Source: Parvularcula sp. BBD 1991-13 (GTDB lineage Bacteria > Pseudomonadota > Alphaproteobacteria > Caulobacterales > Parvularculaceae). From it: a stretch of 64,000 nucleotides of DNA. The notes below the pieces were generated by a model that worked only from the letters and a program-made list of their open reading frames with translations, was not told where the DNA came from and ran no database searches. Position numbers and translations under genes: made by a program. The stretch is from NCBI GenBank assembly GCA_001657385.1, contig LYSZ01000001.1, positions 1 to 64,000 of the forward strand. The letters run 5' to 3'. Shown here one piece after another: positions 17,501 through 25,783 of this stretch; positions within the stretch are counted from its first letter, which is position 1, and each line of letters opens with the position of its first letter.

Positions 17501-17784
17501 GGCGGCGCACTCGCAATTCGTCAGGCTATCGATCGCGGATCATCGCCGATCAGCGTCGCGGCGCAAAAAAGCGCGGTTCAGAGTGGTGTCATTGTAATCT
17601 TCAACCTTGGCGGCGTCGAGCAGCCGATTCCTCGCGGCTGCCGTCCTGACCAGCTCCGCAACGGGCCTGTGGTCCGCATTTCCACGGTCGGGAGCTCGGG
17701 TCTTTGTTGGTAAGCTCGGCTGCCCAAACTTGGACTTGTCTTAGTTTTTGTCGAGAGCCCCTGATCTTCTGAATGGAGGCTTTT

Positions 17785-17923
17785 ATGACGGGACGGAACC
17801 GGCATTTCACGGATGAGTAGGCGTAGGCGGCGCGGCCGAGCCTTGAGAGCGCCTGCATGGTTGATCAGGCCGCGAAAAAAGATTTGGAGGCTGGCCAATC
17901 GACGCTGACCGCATGGCGGCGCC
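17785..17923 (+). pseudogene. IS3-family OrfA remnant (degenerate helix-turn-helix)
   Basis: One frame reads MTGRNRHFTDE, then two stop codons (17818 and 17824), then LESACMVDQAAKKDLEAGQ and STLTAWRR. This matches the IS3 OrfA pattern RRxFTDEFKxEAVRLxLESGxTVDQxAKDLGxGxSTLTxW, including its recognition helix. GGAGG lies just before ATG 17785. The stops and the loss of sequence after the HTH show a dead copy. It is the partner reading frame to the OrfB remnant at 403-616 but stands 17 kb away. Confidence 0.7.
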
Positions 17924-18192
17924 CGCCGCCTGCTTCGGTCCTCCGGGCGCTAACGCTTGCACCTGATCCGGTTTATCGCGGCGAACCTAGCGGCTGGCGC
18001 CGATACAGGCGCGCCGCCAGATATCTGCGCCGGGCCTCCGTGTCAGGCATTCGAGCAGGGGCTTCCCAGCCGGGACAGCCGCCTTGCGCCGACCGCCGAG
18101 TGCGGGGAGCGTTAAGACGAGACCTGTGGCGGCGGGGAGGGCGGCCGGGCCATCCCTTTCTCCCCCGTTTCCCGCGGAGAGGCGGATGCCGA
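17924..18192. other. Gene-free stretch before tRNA-Ala
   Basis: Short open frames exist on both strands but none has recognisable domain content or a convincing start, and the composition (long Arg/Pro/Ala strings) is that of GC-rich non-coding DNA. It may be residual insertion-sequence or pseudogene DNA. Confidence 0.4.
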
Positions 18193-18220
18193 TTGACAGC
18201 AGGACTGCGAAGCTTATATG
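18193..18220 (+). promoter_or_regulatory. Sigma70-like promoter for tRNA-Ala
   Basis: TTGACA at 18193-18198 is followed after 16 bases by TATATG at 18215-18220, about 47 bases before the mature tRNA 5' end. The consensus -35 box and near-consensus -10 box are well placed for a stable-RNA promoter. Confidence 0.6.
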
Positions 18221-18266
18221 TCGTCGCTTCTCGGACATCGGGCTTGCTGATGCGGGCCGTCGGTCA

Positions 18267-18333
<67 letters not shown>

Positions 18334-18342
<9 letters not shown>

Positions 18343-18430
18343 TTTCCCATAAAACCGAACCGTCGGGATTGTTTTTAGTAGTCAGAGAAAGCTCGAAAAG
18401 GTTCGATCTTTCTCCTGTGGGCTCCACCAT
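18334..18430 (+). repeat. Direct repeat of the tRNA 3' end (GCTCCACCAT)
   Basis: The last nine bases of tRNA-Ala plus one (GCTCCACCAT, 18334-18343) recur at 18421-18430, preceded by a GGTTCGAT that resembles a T loop (18400-18407). This may be the scar of a second, decayed tRNA or a short att-like duplication left by an element that used the tRNA. Ten bases is too short to be sure. Confidence 0.35.
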
Positions 18431-18779
18431 CCTTTGCCTCGCGGCTAATTGCTTCGCAATCGCCTCCGGCAGGGCGGGCTGACCGGCCGACGCGCGGTCG
18501 CGCGTTTGAGGCGCCGGTTCGATGGGGCTTCGAGTCGTTTCACCAGACCGGACCTGAGGCCGCTGATACCCCCTTGGAAGCCCGAAAGAATTTGCGAATC
18601 CGCCGGTTCGACAACCTTCTTGCCGGCCGTATTGGCGGGGCCGGGAAAGCCGCAGTCCGGCCTCCATTTCCATGGGTTGCTTCGATTTAGGTTTCAGGAA
18701 CTGGCCGGCGCATTCTCTGCGCCTGATGTGGAGACATGCGATTACATGGCCCGAACTATTTTCATTCGGAGGCGGCGAA
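18343..18779. other. Gene-free stretch between tRNA-Ala and the CGTase-like gene
   Basis: About 440 bases. Apart from the short tRNA-end repeat I see no gene with domain content; open frames here are GC-rich noise. Part could be the untranslated end of the CGTase-like transcript. Confidence 0.4.
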
Positions 18780-18805
18780 CCCCCCGCGCCGTGGGGCGCG
18801 GGGGG
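18780..18805 (-). terminator. Very strong GC hairpin downstream of the CGTase-like gene
   Basis: CCCCCCGCGCC (18780-18790) pairs perfectly with GGCGCGGGGGG (18795-18805) across a 4-base loop, 38 bases beyond the stop of the CGTase-like gene. There is no T-run, which is common for hairpin terminators in GC-rich alphaproteobacteria; it may also protect the mRNA 3' end. Confidence 0.65.
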
Positions 18806-18843
18806 AAAGCCTGACTTGACGCTTGGGCCGTCGAGCGCAGGGG

Positions 18844-21099
18844 TTACTGAAACGTGTCGTATGGCCGGTCGACCACGCCGGTCGGGCTCGACGAAGAGGT
18901 CGCCGTGCGGTTGCCGCCGCCTTCCCAGACGACGTTCCCCGCCGCGTCTTTCATGATATACTTGAACTGGAAGGTGGCGTTTTGCGGCACGCTGACGGGC
19001 AGGAACCATTTCCACCATTGGCTGGGGTTGGGATTGTGGAAGGCGTCGACCGCCTTGTCCGGGTCCCAGTCGCCAAGCTCGGGAATGCCGCCCACCACAT
19101 AGACCTGCTGGCCCGGGGCGGTGAAGGCGTCGACATGGAAAATCATCTGAGTCTGGTCGTCCGACAGGACGTTGAACGTGAAGGCGTTGCTGGTCGCGGC
19201 GCCTTTCTGGATCGTGACGACCCGCTCGCCGGAGGCGACGGAAGGTACGGTGACGGTGGCGCTGTCATAGCCGTTGGCGACCACGGTCGCCGGCGTTGAG
19301 TCGAAAAACACCTGAATAGCGCCGTCAAGACCCGTTCCGTAGATTGTCACCTCGTTGCCGGCGCGTCCCATGACGGACTGCATGTCGCCGATGCGCGGAT
19401 CGCCGCCGAGACTGGGATTGTGGCTCCAGACGGCGACTTCCTGCTGCGAGAGCTGGAACGAGGCGATCTGCTGTCCGCCGCCGGCGGCGACGACCGACGC
19501 GCTCGCGCCGTCCAGCTCTCCGTCAAGAACGTCCGTGTAGGTTCCGGCCGGCAGGCTGGTTGAAATCGCCGGGACGGTGTAAGCGTTGAACGGGCTGCGG
19601 TTGATCGCGATCACCACTTCCTTGTCGTAGAATTTGCGCGACATCACCAGAACGTCGGCCGTGGCGTAAAGTATATTGGTCAACCCGAAGGCGACGGCGT
19701 CGTTCTGCTGGCGCAAGGCCGACAGTTTCTGGGTGATCTTGAAGGCGCGGGTCGTTTCGTCGAAGGTCGTGTCGGTCTGCATGAAGACGCGCCCGCCGTT
19801 TTCGGTCGCGTCCTGACCGTTCACATATTGCTCCGTGCCGTAATAGATGTTGGGAATGCCGCGCGAGACAAGGGTCAGGGTCAGCGCGACGTCAAGGCTG
19901 CGCGTGTCGCTGTTGACCCGCAAAAATCGGGGCACGTCGTGATTGTCGATGAAGGTGACCGTCTGGTTTTCGTAAGCGTAGTCCGTGTCTGTATACTGAT
20001 AGAAACTCGCCAGGTCGTTCATATCCTGGCTGCCGCTGCCGAGCACGTTGGTGACGGTGCGGAAATACTCGAAATCCAGGTTGTTGATCGCGGTGCGGTC
20101 CGGAAAGGAGACGTACTCGCCATATTTCGGGTCCGGCTTGCCGATGAAAAACTCTCCGAAATGGGTGACAGCCCCGCCGGACGCGGAATCGATGGCGTCG
20201 CGGAACCCCTTGGCGAAGGCGGGGTTCATGTGCAGCGTCGCGTCGTGGCGATAGCCGTCAATCCCTTTTGACTTCCAGAACACCGCGGCTTCCTCCAGAT
20301 AGTCCACGACCGCCGGCAATTCGTGAGTGAAATCCGCAAGCGAGGCGAGGTCCCTGTAGCGATAGCCGAAACGGGTCGAATCGCCGCCGCGGTCGCCGAT
20401 GTTGTGGAACCAGCCGGGGTTTGTCGTTCCGTTGGGATCGGCGATGAGGTTGTCCGAACTGCCGTCCCCGTTGAGGTCGACCGGATTGCCGTTGGCGTCG
20501 AAGACGAAATCGCCGCTTGTGTTGCGATCGGGTTCGTACAGCCGGCCGTTTTCGGGCGTGAACCCGGTGGTGGGGTTCTGCCAGCGGCTAGTGTGGTTCG
20601 AGACGAAGTCGATGATCACCTTGATTCCGGCCGCCTGCAACGCCGCCACCATGTCGGTGAATTCCTTCATGTCGCCGAAATGATCGTTCGTGCGGAAATA
20701 GTTACTGGCGTGATAGCCGTGATAGCTGGACCAGACGTCGACGCCGCCGCCGGGCTGAAAGTCGAAGATCGGCTCGTCGCGGTTGGCGTAAGGGGCGGAG
20801 ATCCACACCGCGGTCACGCCCATGTTCTGCAGATAGGGAATCTTGTCGACGATGCCTTGAAAGTCGCCGCCCTGGTAAAGCTTCAGGTCCGAACCGGTGC
20901 CGTCGAAGATGGACGAGGGCGAGCCGGCCGGGATGTTGTTGGCCGCGTCCCCGTCGTAAAAACGATCGGTGAGAATCTGATAGACGACGTCCCGGCCGGT
21001 GACGGGGCCGAGGGACGATTGCGCATGGGCGCAGGCGATGAGCGCGGCGGATAGAAGCGGCGCCATAAGGAGAGATGCGCTTTTGGGAAGGGATGGCAT
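18844..21099 (-). CDS. Secreted five-domain GH13, CGTase-like (A/B/C + IPT/TIG + CBM20)
   Basis: 751 residues from ATG 21099 (SD AGAGGAAC); signal peptide to about residue 26 (LIACAHA). GH13 barrel with DFVSNHTSRW (region I), GIDGYRHDATLH (nucleophile Asp about 286), FGEFFIG (acid/base Glu about 316) and TFIDNHDVPRF (Asp about 388). After domain C come an IPT/TIG domain (about 565-650, GNEVTIYGTGLDGAIQVFFD) and a C-terminal CBM20 starch-binding domain (about 655-751, VYVVGGIPELGDWDPDKAV, WWKWFLPVSVP). That order is the cyclodextrin glucanotransferase/maltogenic amylase layout. Whether it cyclises or hydrolyses cannot be settled from the sequence. It would attack starch outside the cell or in the periplasm. 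Confidence 0.92.
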   Translation of the reverse strand: MPSLPKSASLLMAPLLSAALIACAHAQSSLGPVTGRDVVYQILTDRFYDGDAANNIPAGSPSSIFDGTGSDLKLYQGGDFQGIVDKIPYLQNMGVTAVWISAPYANRDEPIFDFQPGGGVDVWSSYHGYHASNYFRTNDHFGDMKEFTDMVAALQAAGIKVIIDFVSNHTSRWQNPTTGFTPENGRLYEPDRNTSGDFVFDANGNPVDLNGDGSSDNLIADPNGTTNPGWFHNIGDRGGDSTRFGYRYRDLASLADFTHELPAVVDYLEEAAVFWKSKGIDGYRHDATLHMNPAFAKGFRDAIDSASGGAVTHFGEFFIGKPDPKYGEYVSFPDRTAINNLDFEYFRTVTNVLGSGSQDMNDLASFYQYTDTDYAYENQTVTFIDNHDVPRFLRVNSDTRSLDVALTLTLVSRGIPNIYYGTEQYVNGQDATENGGRVFMQTDTTFDETTRAFKITQKLSALRQQNDAVAFGLTNILYATADVLVMSRKFYDKEVVIAINRSPFNAYTVPAISTSLPAGTYTDVLDGELDGASASVVAAGGGQQIASFQLSQQEVAVWSHNPSLGGDPRIGDMQSVMGRAGNEVTIYGTGLDGAIQVFFDSTPATVVANGYDSATVTVPSVASGERVVTIQKGAATSNAFTFNVLSDDQTQMIFHVDAFTAPGQQVYVVGGIPELGDWDPDKAVDAFHNPNPSQWWKWFLPVSVPQNATFQFKYIMKDAAGNVVWEGGGNRTATSSSSPTGVVDRPYDTFQ

Positions 21100-21153
21100 G
21101 GTTGGGCGTTCCTCTGAGTTGCGAAATGAAAAATACGCAAGAGTTATGTTGCG

Positions 21154-21172
21154 CAGCAAAATTTTTTTGCTG
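21154..21172. promoter_or_regulatory. CAGCAAAA-TTT-TTTTGCTG dyad in the CGTase-like leader
   Basis: Two perfect 8-base half-sites separated by three T, 55 bases upstream of the start codon. It may be an operator or an A/T hairpin in the mRNA leader. Its half-site AGCAAAA resembles the TTGYAAA half-site of the putative regulon sites nearby, but the match is partial. Confidence 0.4.
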
Positions 21173-21258
21173 TTCAAGTCAAAGACAATGAAACGCGAGC
21201 AGAACTGGCCCGGACTCTAGCGCGAAGGGTCGGCCTGTCAATTGTTTGCGGGATTAAT

Positions 21259-21274
21259 TTGCATTTTTTCACAA
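21259..21274. promoter_or_regulatory. Putative glucan-regulon operator, variant copy
   Basis: TTGCATTTTTTCACAA keeps the outer TTGC...CACAA/TACAA positions of the 16-mer found at 21435 and 25560, with the two half-sites TTGCATT and (reverse) TTGTGAA. It lies 160 bases upstream of the CGTase-like start. Confidence 0.45.
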
Positions 21275-21434
21275 TGATCCTTGTGTGCAGGTTATGACAG
21301 GCGCATCCGTTCAGCCGTTTACGGAGCAACAAATAAAATCATGTTATACCGGTATTTCCGGCGCCGTTTGCACTGGCGCAAAGACGCCTTGAGATGCTCT
21401 GCGGGCTCAGCGCTTGCCCCTGCTTGGAATTAAT

Positions 21435-21450
21435 TTGCAAAAATTTACAA
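21435..21450. promoter_or_regulatory. Putative LacI/MalR-type operator (copy 1)
   Basis: TTGCAAAAATTTACAA is dyadic, with half-sites TTGCAAA and (reverse strand) TTGTAAA. The same 16 bases recur exactly at 25560-25575 in front of the amylase/receptor pair. Exact reuse upstream of two units of one pathway supports a shared regulator. No regulator gene is in the window. Confidence 0.65.
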
Positions 21451-21723
21451 AACCGGTTATATCAGGTTGACGCGCGCGTGGCGCCCGCTCGTCCTTGGGC
21501 GGATCAACGCCGCCGCCGGCTGAGGGGGGGCTCGCCAAGAAGGCCGCTAACGGAGAAGTCCGCCAAAAGGGAAATGCGTCAGCCGGGATAACCGGTCGAA
21601 GCGTCCGCGGGCGGGCCTTGCCTAGAACGCCGTCCGGACGCCTCGCGCCCCTTTTTGCGATCGCCTGGCCAGGCGGGACGGTTTCAGGATGTCCGTTGAG
21701 CGCGTTGCAGGCGAGGATCGTGG

Positions 21724-21749
21724 GCGCAGGTCATAGGCGCAGGTCATAG
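21724..21749. repeat. 13-bp tandem duplication
   Basis: GCGCAGGTCATAG occurs twice head to tail, followed by a further GCGC. It lies in the otherwise gene-free stretch 21451-21831 downstream of the alpha-glucosidase gene. Confidence 0.7.
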
Positions 21750-21782
21750 GCGCGAGGCGTAATCGCCGGTCGCGCGCGCTCA

Positions 21783-21814
21783 CCGTCCGTTCTGGGCGCC
21801 GTCCGTTCTGGGCG
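21783..21814. repeat. 16-bp tandem duplication
   Basis: CCGTCCGTTCTGGGCG occurs twice head to tail and ends 17 bases before the alpha-glucosidase stop codon side at 21832. Together with the 13-bp repeat it suggests slippage in a non-coding spacer; no other function is visible in 21451-21831. Confidence 0.7.
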
Positions 21815-21831
21815 CCGTCGCGTGGCATGCG

Positions 21832-23502
21832 CTATCCTTGCCTCAGGGCCGCATAGCCTGACAGCGGCGGCAGGAGGGACGGCGGGCGCTGAGCGGTCTT
21901 TGCGCCGTCAAGCCCCACGTCGACGAGACGACGATAACGATCCGCCTCGGGGGGGCGCCATTCTTGCGCCTCGTCTTCGAGATTGAACACGCACAGCATC
22001 GTCTCCCCGCCCGCGATTCGGGTAAAGGCGAGGAGGGGGGGCGGCGCTTCGATGAAGGCGATGTCGCCCGCGCGCAGCGCCGTAACATTTTTGCGCAACG
22101 AGATCATGGTGCGGACGAAATTCAGCGTGGACGTCTCGTCGCGCTCCTGGCGGTCGACGGCGAAGTCGGCGTGGCGCGGATCGAAGGGCAGCCAGGGCCG
22201 GCCGGTCGTAAACCCCCCGCAGGGCGCGCCGGCGCGCCAGGGCATGGGCGTGCGCGCGCCGTCGCGGCCCAGCGTATGCGGCCAGTTGGCGATCGCTTCG
22301 GGGTCCTGGAGCGTTTCGAACGGCAGATCCGCCTGGGGCAGGCCCAGTTCCTCGCCCTGGTAAACAAAGGCGTTGCCGCGCAGGCACAGCAGGAGCATGG
22401 CGTAGAGTTTCGCGGCGCGCGCGCCGTCCCTTTCGCCGGCCCAGCGCGTCACGGCGCGCGGCGAGTCGTGATTGGTGAACGCCCATGAGGGCCAGCCCTC
22501 GCCCTCGGTCCCGCGCCAGTCGCTGAGCGAGGCTTTCGTCAGCGCCGCGGTCAGCTTGTCTGCATACAGAAATGTGAAGTTATAGGCGGAGTTGAGGCGC
22601 CGTCCGCCCTCCGTGAATGATCTCATTTCGCGAAGCGGCTCCGGCCCGCCGACCTCGGCGACGGTGAAAACGCCGTCATAGGCGTCCGTCAGCGCCCGCA
22701 TGCGCTCCAGGAACCGCGGAATGTCCGGATGCGATTGATTGTAGACATGGCGCTGATAATCGAACGGGCGCGTTCGCGCCCGCCCGGTGCGCGGCGCCGG
22801 CGGATTGTCCCGCAGCGCCGGGTCGTGCATGACGAAGTTGATCGCGTCGAGGCGAAAACCGTCGACGCCTCTGTCGAGCCAGAACCGCGCGACGTCAAGC
22901 AGCGCGTCCTGAACCTGCGGATTGTGCAGGTTGAGATCCGGTTGTTCGGCGAGAAAGTTGTGCAGATAGTACTGGCGCCGGCGGCTGTCCCAGGTCCAGG
23001 CGCCGCCGCCGAACACCGATTGCCAGTTGCTGGGGGGCGCGCCGTCTTCCTTCGGGTCGGCCCAGACATACCAGTCCGCTTTCGGATTTGTCCGATCCCG
23101 GCGGCTTTCCACGAACCACGGGTGACGGTCCGATGAGTGGGAGTAGACCTGGTCGATGATGAGCTTCAGGCCCAGCCCGTGCGCCTTGTCGACCAGGCGG
23201 TCGAAATCGTCGAGGGTTCCGAAAACCGGGTCGACGCCGCAGTAATCCGCCACGTCGTAACCGAAGTCGCGCATGGGCGAGGTGAAGAACGGCGACAGCC
23301 AGACCCCGTCGACGCCCAGGCGGGCGACATAGTCCAGCCCGTCGATCACGCCCTGGAGATCGCCGACGCCGTCCCCGTTGGAGTCGCGGAAACTGCGCGG
23401 GTAGATCTGATAGATGACCGCACCGCGCCACCATTGCGTTTCGGCGGGGGCGAGGCGCGCGCGCGCGAGCGCGCCGCCGTCGGTCTCGACGCCGGACATC
23501 AT
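21832..23502 (-). CDS. GH13 alpha-glucosidase (oligo-1,6-/alpha-1,4-glucosidase, GH13_23 type)
   Basis: 556 residues, no signal peptide, so cytoplasmic or dependent on another route. Starts WWRGAVIYQIYPRSFRDSNGDGVGDLQGV, the typical entry of GH13 alpha-glucosidases. Regions: DQVYSHSSDRHPWF, GVDGFRLDAINF (nucleophile Asp about 219), FTVAEVGG (Glu about 283), FTNHDSPR (Asp about 346). The long loop after the nucleophile (residues about 225-260) is typical of GH13_23 enzymes. It would split maltose and maltooligosaccharides to glucose. Its ATG overlaps the stop of the amylase gene (ATGA), making a two-gene operon. Confidence 0.92.
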   Translation of the reverse strand: MMSGVETDGGALARARLAPAETQWWRGAVIYQIYPRSFRDSNGDGVGDLQGVIDGLDYVARLGVDGVWLSPFFTSPMRDFGYDVADYCGVDPVFGTLDDFDRLVDKAHGLGLKLIIDQVYSHSSDRHPWFVESRRDRTNPKADWYVWADPKEDGAPPSNWQSVFGGGAWTWDSRRRQYYLHNFLAEQPDLNLHNPQVQDALLDVARFWLDRGVDGFRLDAINFVMHDPALRDNPPAPRTGRARTRPFDYQRHVYNQSHPDIPRFLERMRALTDAYDGVFTVAEVGGPEPLREMRSFTEGGRRLNSAYNFTFLYADKLTAALTKASLSDWRGTEGEGWPSWAFTNHDSPRAVTRWAGERDGARAAKLYAMLLLCLRGNAFVYQGEELGLPQADLPFETLQDPEAIANWPHTLGRDGARTPMPWRAGAPCGGFTTGRPWLPFDPRHADFAVDRQERDETSTLNFVRTMISLRKNVTALRAGDIAFIEAPPPLLAFTRIAGGETMLCVFNLEDEAQEWRPPEADRYRRLVDVGLDGAKTAQRPPSLLPPLSGYAALRQG

Positions 23503-25463
23503 TCGCCCGCTCCCCTTTCATCGGCTTCCCATTCGCCGCTTGCCCATTCGTTCGACCGGCAGATGACATGGCCCAGGGCCGGGACGGATACGGAAACCGA
23601 CCCCGGCGCGTCGGACCGTTGCGCGCAGCGTCCGTAAACGGAGCGCCAGGACGATGAGCGCGGATCAACCGCGATCTGCGCTTCGCGCGTCCGGTTTTCG
23701 GCGTTGAAGACGACAAGATACTCGCCGCCCGTCTCGCCGAGGCGGGAGACGGCGATGATCCCGCCGTCATTCTCCGCCATGCGCACGATCTGGCGTCCGC
23801 GCCGCAGGGGCTCGTGGCGCCTGTAAAGCCGGCTCATGTCGGCGATCGCGCGATAGAGCGGGTGGCGCCGGTCGAAATTGGCGGCGCCCGTCGTGGCGTC
23901 GGTTCCGATCAGGTCGTTGTCGTTGAAGTCCGCCACCTTGCCGGCAAACATGGTCTCGCGGGACGCCTTGTCGCCCTCGTCGCCGTTAAAACCCTGTTCG
24001 TCACCATAATAGATCACCGGCACGCCGCGCAGAAAGAACATCATCGCGTGGCCGAGGGCGACGCGATCGACAAGCTCGGCGTCCGACGCATCCGGATTGG
24101 CTTCCCGCACGAACATCGCGAACCGGCCCATGTCGTGATTGCCGATAAAGACCGGCAGGCGCCGCGCCCGGGCCTCTCCGCCCTCGTAGAGAACGTCGCC
24201 GGCGAAGACCTTGGCGAGCCTGATCGCCGGCGCGCCGTCGGCCACGACCTCGCGCACCGCCGCCTGGAAAGCGAAATCGAGAACGGCGGGCAGCCTGTCC
24301 ACGCGGGTAAAACGGGCCAGCGCGCCCGGGTCGGAATCGTAGACCTCGCCGAACATGTAAAACTGCGCGATGCCGAGATCCGCCGCATGGGAAAGGATCG
24401 CCGGCGAGAACGCCCGCCAGAATTCCGGGTTGACATGCTTGACCGTGTCGATGCGGAAACCGTCGATCCCGTATCTGGTGATCCAGTCCTTGTAGATATC
24501 GATGAACCCCTCGACGACCCGCGGATGCGCGGTAAAGAGGTCGTCCAGCCCGGCGAAATCTCCGTAAAGGCTGCTTTCGCCGCGCCATTCGGAATCGCCG
24601 CGATTATGGTAGTAGCGCATGTCGTTGAGCCAGGCGGGTCTTTTGACGTCTTCGTCGCCCGCGGGAATGAACGGCGTGTAGGCGAAGCCGGGATCGACCA
24701 GCTTGTCGAAATTGTCCGTTGTCTGAAACTCGGCGGCGTCGCCCATGAAACCGGGGTTGATCGCCTCGCCCCGGGGGCCGCCTCGGGTCGCGTATGGATA
24801 ATCCGCGAGCGGACGGTAGGCGCAGCCCTGCGTTTCCCAGTTGCGGTCCGGCGCCGCCGCGTCGTGGCACTCGCGATACTTTATAATGTCCGCGGAATGA
24901 TTGGTGACGATATCGAGGATGACCTTGATGCCGCGCGCATGGGCGGCGTCGACAAAGGCCTTGAAATCCGCCTCGGTCCCGAAATGCGGGTCGACCGTGG
25001 TGAAGTCGGTGATCCAGTAGCCGTGATAGCCGGCGGATTCATCCCCCGGCGGCCCCTGAACGGGCTTGTTCCTGTAAATCGGCGCAAGCCAGATCGCGGT
25101 GACGCCAAGCCCTTCGATGTAATCGAGGCGGTCGGTCAGGCCCCTGAGGTCGCCGCCGGTGTAAAAGCCCCTGTCCGTCGGGTCAAAACCGTGATCGAGC
25201 CGCCCGCCCGCGACGCCGCCGCGGTCGTTGGCGGGATCGGCGTTCTCGAACCGGTCGGGCAAAACGAAATAGACGACATCGTCTTCCGGCGGCCGGTTGA
25301 GACGGTCCTGTGCATTCGCCGCCGCCGCGGCGCAGGCCGGGACGCCTGCGCAGGCCAGGATCCATGTAAAAGCCAGGGCGCCTGCGCGCACAAAGGCGAG
25401 ATGAAAGGCGCTCAAGGCGCCGGCGCGCCGGGCCGGCGCGACGCGATTCGCTGATCGATTCAT
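23499..25463 (-). CDS. Secreted GH13 alpha-amylase
   Basis: 654 residues with a long signal region (positively charged to about 15, hydrophobic about 27-50, cleavage near AAANAQ). Motifs: DIVTNHSADI, GIDGFRIDTVKHV (nucleophile Asp about 339), FYMFGEVYD (Glu about 373), VFIGNHDMGRF (Asp about 444), then YYGDEQGFNG and a C-terminal beta domain. The insertion after NHS (residues about 195-300, two Cys, tyrosine-rich) is long. Family members degrade starch to maltodextrins in the periplasm or outside. First gene of an operon with the alpha-glucosidase; divergent from the TonB-dependent receptor across a 320-base region holding an operator. Confidence 0.92.
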   Translation of the reverse strand: MNRSANRVAPARRAGALSAFHLAFVRAGALAFTWILACAGVPACAAAAANAQDRLNRPPEDDVVYFVLPDRFENADPANDRGGVAGGRLDHGFDPTDRGFYTGGDLRGLTDRLDYIEGLGVTAIWLAPIYRNKPVQGPPGDESAGYHGYWITDFTTVDPHFGTEADFKAFVDAAHARGIKVILDIVTNHSADIIKYRECHDAAAPDRNWETQGCAYRPLADYPYATRGGPRGEAINPGFMGDAAEFQTTDNFDKLVDPGFAYTPFIPAGDEDVKRPAWLNDMRYYHNRGDSEWRGESSLYGDFAGLDDLFTAHPRVVEGFIDIYKDWITRYGIDGFRIDTVKHVNPEFWRAFSPAILSHAADLGIAQFYMFGEVYDSDPGALARFTRVDRLPAVLDFAFQAAVREVVADGAPAIRLAKVFAGDVLYEGGEARARRLPVFIGNHDMGRFAMFVREANPDASDAELVDRVALGHAMMFFLRGVPVIYYGDEQGFNGDEGDKASRETMFAGKVADFNDNDLIGTDATTGAANFDRRHPLYRAIADMSRLYRRHEPLRRGRQIVRMAENDGGIIAVSRLGETGGEYLVVFNAENRTREAQIAVDPRSSSWRSVYGRCAQRSDAPGSVSVSVPALGHVICRSNEWASGEWEADERGAGE

Positions 25464-25559
25464 GTCTTCATCTTCCCCGTGTGTTGCGCATGGCGCCGCG
25501 AAACGCAGCGCCTGTCAATGGCTCTTTACTTGCCGCAGACTGACACTATTTTCCAGAAA

Positions 25560-25575
25560 TTGCAAAAATTTACAA
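25560..25575. promoter_or_regulatory. Putative LacI/MalR-type operator (copy 2) in the divergent amylase/receptor region
   Basis: TTGCAAAAATTTACAA, identical over all 16 bases to 21435-21450. It lies 97 bases upstream of the amylase start and 209 upstream of the receptor start, so one bound site could control both. The rest of 25464-25783 is A/T-rich and promoter-like but I cannot assign -35/-10 boxes safely. Confidence 0.7.
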
Positions 25576-25783
25576 TATCTCTGCGGCAAAAATGGCACGG
25601 TCGCTGAGTCGCGAGAAAATTAATTAAAAACAATTAGATGATTGTACTTTCTCACGGTTCGGACCGTGTTGCGATGCGATGAGCCGTTGCTGAAACGCGA
25701 TGAACCGAGATTCGAATTGCATGAAATTGATATTTCTTGCATAGTCCTGTCAATAACAATGAAGACCCTTGAGGGAGGGATTA

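Noticed and set aside
18780-18805. Strong GC hairpin as a boundary or attachment site
   Set aside because: Its position right after the CGTase-like stop is explained by a terminator; no matching copy elsewhere in the window.
23814-25454. 546-codon plus-strand frame
   Set aside because: Antisense shadow of the alpha-amylase gene, which has all GH13 motifs.
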